Assembly (NCBI GenBank): GCA_017656505.1
Contig: JACDNU010000010.1
Coordinates: 1 to 58,105 of the forward strand
Direction: 5' to 3'
DNA from: Archaeoglobus sp.
GTDB lineage: Archaea; Halobacteriota; Archaeoglobi; Archaeoglobales; Archaeoglobaceae
DNA length: 58,105 nucleotides
Shown here: positions 56,942 to 58,105 of the stretch, one piece after another
Layout: each line of letters starts with the position of its first letter
Position numbering within the stretch: position 1 is the stretch's first letter
Program-made: the position numbers and the translations under genes
Notes under the pieces: generated by a model
Seen by the model: only the letters and a program-made list of their open reading frames with translations
The model's database searches: none
Told to the model about the DNA's origin: nothing

Positions 56942-57913
56942 ATGAACGATACGGTTTATTTAGAAATTCTAAGAGTGATTTCTGAGGCGAGAATGGGTTT
57001 GAGGGTAAATAAAATAGAGAAGATGCTGAAGGAGAGAGGTCTAAAACTTAGCGAGAAAACCATCAGAAACAGACTGGAAAAGCTCTTGAAAGATGGATTT
57101 TTAGAAAAGGATAATGCTAGCTGGTTATTAACCGAAAAAGGAAGAGAAGTTCTGACCACGAAAATGGTTTTTGAAAGGCTTGGAGAGTTTTCCGAGACAG
57201 TTGAGTACAATCTCCTCCGCTCCACCTTCAATCTTTACACGATGGAAGGAACAGTTCCTACCAGTTTCGCGATAATTGACAAAGACAAATTTGAAAAAGC
57301 AATGGAAATACTTGCTTTGGTTCTAAACTCTGAAGTTTCTGCAACGAACCTCGTTGCAGTGTTCGATGAAGGCGAAATTGCTGATTCCATCGTGGTCGAA
57401 AACGGGAAAGTTGCCCTAGGAACGATTTCAAGTACCATATACGATATAATCATGCTCAACATAGGGGTTGTTCTGAAAGTTGAGTATGCAGGATTGCTGA
57501 AATATGTTGGGTCAAAGCCCTACGGGTTAGTTGAGCTAATTAACTACAGCGGCACGACAATCAGTCCGGGACTGCTCCTAGTGAGAGCGGGTTATACCTC
57601 TGTTTTCAACGTTGTAAAGAGCGGTGACGGATTCGTTGTTACGGCTATAAGGAGCTTCAACCCCCATGCTCTAGAGGAGGTTAGGAATGAAGTCATTCTC
57701 GCCGATTCGAGAGGGATAGGAAAAGTTATAGCCATATCCCCTCCGATGGCTGACATCTTCGGAATTCCAACAGGTAGAAGAGCGATGATGATGTTTCAAG
57801 CTGGAATTAACCAGCTATCACCGCTTTACGAATTAAGCCTCGATCCTGAGCTTAAAATCAATCAAGCTCTTATTGATTTTAAAATATTCAAGAGAGTAGA
57901 TAAACTCATCTAG
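56942..57913 (+). CDS. NrpR-like winged-helix regulator with DUF128 domain
   Basis: The 323-residue protein has an N-terminal winged helix (residues 5-70; EKMLKERGLKLSEKTIRNRLEKLLKDG) and one NrpR regulatory domain of the DUF128 type (about 85-320; ATNLVAVFDEGE, VELINYSGTTISPGLLLVRAG, GKVIAISPPMADIFGIPTGRRA). NrpR represses nitrogen genes in methanogens and senses 2-oxoglutarate. This relative closes the acid-pathway cluster, 12 bases after the flavoprotein gene, so it may sense a related diacid and control the cluster; that is inference. Confidence 0.85.
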   Translation: MNDTVYLEILRVISEARMGLRVNKIEKMLKERGLKLSEKTIRNRLEKLLKDGFLEKDNASWLLTEKGREVLTTKMVFERLGEFSETVEYNLLRSTFNLYTMEGTVPTSFAIIDKDKFEKAMEILALVLNSEVSATNLVAVFDEGEIADSIVVENGKVALGTISSTIYDIIMLNIGVVLKVEYAGLLKYVGSKPYGLVELINYSGTTISPGLLLVRAGYTSVFNVVKSGDGFVVTAIRSFNPHALEEVRNEVILADSRGIGKVIAISPPMADIFGIPTGRRAMMMFQAGINQLSPLYELSLDPELKINQALIDFKIFKRVDKLI

Positions 57914-58105
57914 GGTAAATATTTGTATTTTCTCACCAGTTAGTTAATTTCACATACAAATATCTTTAATTAAAATAAAGCTAGAACATAAAACATTTAA
58001 ATCCCTCTTTTGCTTGGAAAACTCGCAAAACCGAAAGTTTTTTAACTGAACTATAGTATCTGACATAACCAATTTAACCAATATCCAAAAACTTCTTAAC
58101 CCACT

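Noticed and set aside
1-58105. CRISPR arrays, insertion sequences or prophage
   Set aside because: No spaced direct repeats of 24-40 bases, no transposase or integrase, and no terminal inverted repeats seen; the long repeats are explained by paralogous genes.

Overview
The window is a gene-dense stretch of a thermophilic euryarchaeal chromosome. Archaeal markers include ribosomal proteins L44e, S27e, L1, P0 and P1, archaeal DnaG plus PriS and a GINS subunit, RpoL, the exosome protein Csl4, an archaeal-type phosphoglycerate mutase and DTD2. Proteins are rich in Lys and Glu. Many starts are leaderless ATGs about 25 nt after a TATA box; others have GGTGA or GGAGG Shine-Dalgarno sites. A cysteine desulfurase without its PLP lysine, a feature I know from Archaeoglobus fulgidus IscS, together with this gene set points to the Archaeoglobales (Archaeoglobus, Ferroglobus or Geoglobus). 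That placement is inference. I see no tRNA, rRNA, CRISPR array, insertion sequence or prophage.

Layout: 1-7,100 holds a cut-off UPF0182 membrane protein, a four-CBS protein with a C-terminal ribosome-hibernation (HPF-like) domain, a DHH nuclease, a small membrane protein, hisG, the GTPase YchF and a small archaeal protein. 7,100-14,100 (minus strand) holds a beta-helix polymer-forming protein with a long lysine-rich tail, apgM, ogg, S27e, L44e, GINS, priS and dnaG: an information-processing block. 14,300-19,600 holds a transglutaminase-like protein, a variant cyclase, a 920-residue PAS/GAF sensor with an H-box but no ATPase domain, and a MEDS-PAS protein. 19,600-23,800 is an iron module: feoB, a small membrane protein, an amidohydrolase, and overlapping feoA and dtxR. 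Copies of one palindrome, TTTAGG-N4-CCTAAA, sit in both iron promoters.

23,850-28,200 holds an HhH-GPD-like protein, a phenylacetate-CoA ligase with a palindrome at its start, DUF99, rpoL, csl4, a METTL5-like methylase and an unlisted 46-residue membrane peptide. 28,450-31,200 is a four-gene run of KaiC/RAD55-type proteins, two with intact P-loops and two without. 31,200-35,400 holds P1, P0 and L1 with a leader hairpin, then divergent tusA-iscS-iscU behind a perfect palindrome. 35,500-48,800 holds lysA and dapL, citrate synthase, two AMP phosphorylase genes sharing about 1.05 kb of identical DNA, dtdA, birA, a 2TM protein, an HD hydrolase, a Mut7-C protein and leuS.

48,900-57,900 is a nine-gene plus-strand cluster: a succinyl-CoA-synthetase-like pair with a ferredoxin gene between its halves, a CitE/malyl-CoA-lyase-type aldolase, an MmgE/PrpD protein, DUF1847, an unrecognised protein, a fumarate-reductase-type flavoprotein without its usual partner subunits, and an NrpR-like regulator. 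It reads as a CoA-dependent pathway for a branched or hydroxylated dicarboxylic acid and is the best candidate here for an undescribed system.
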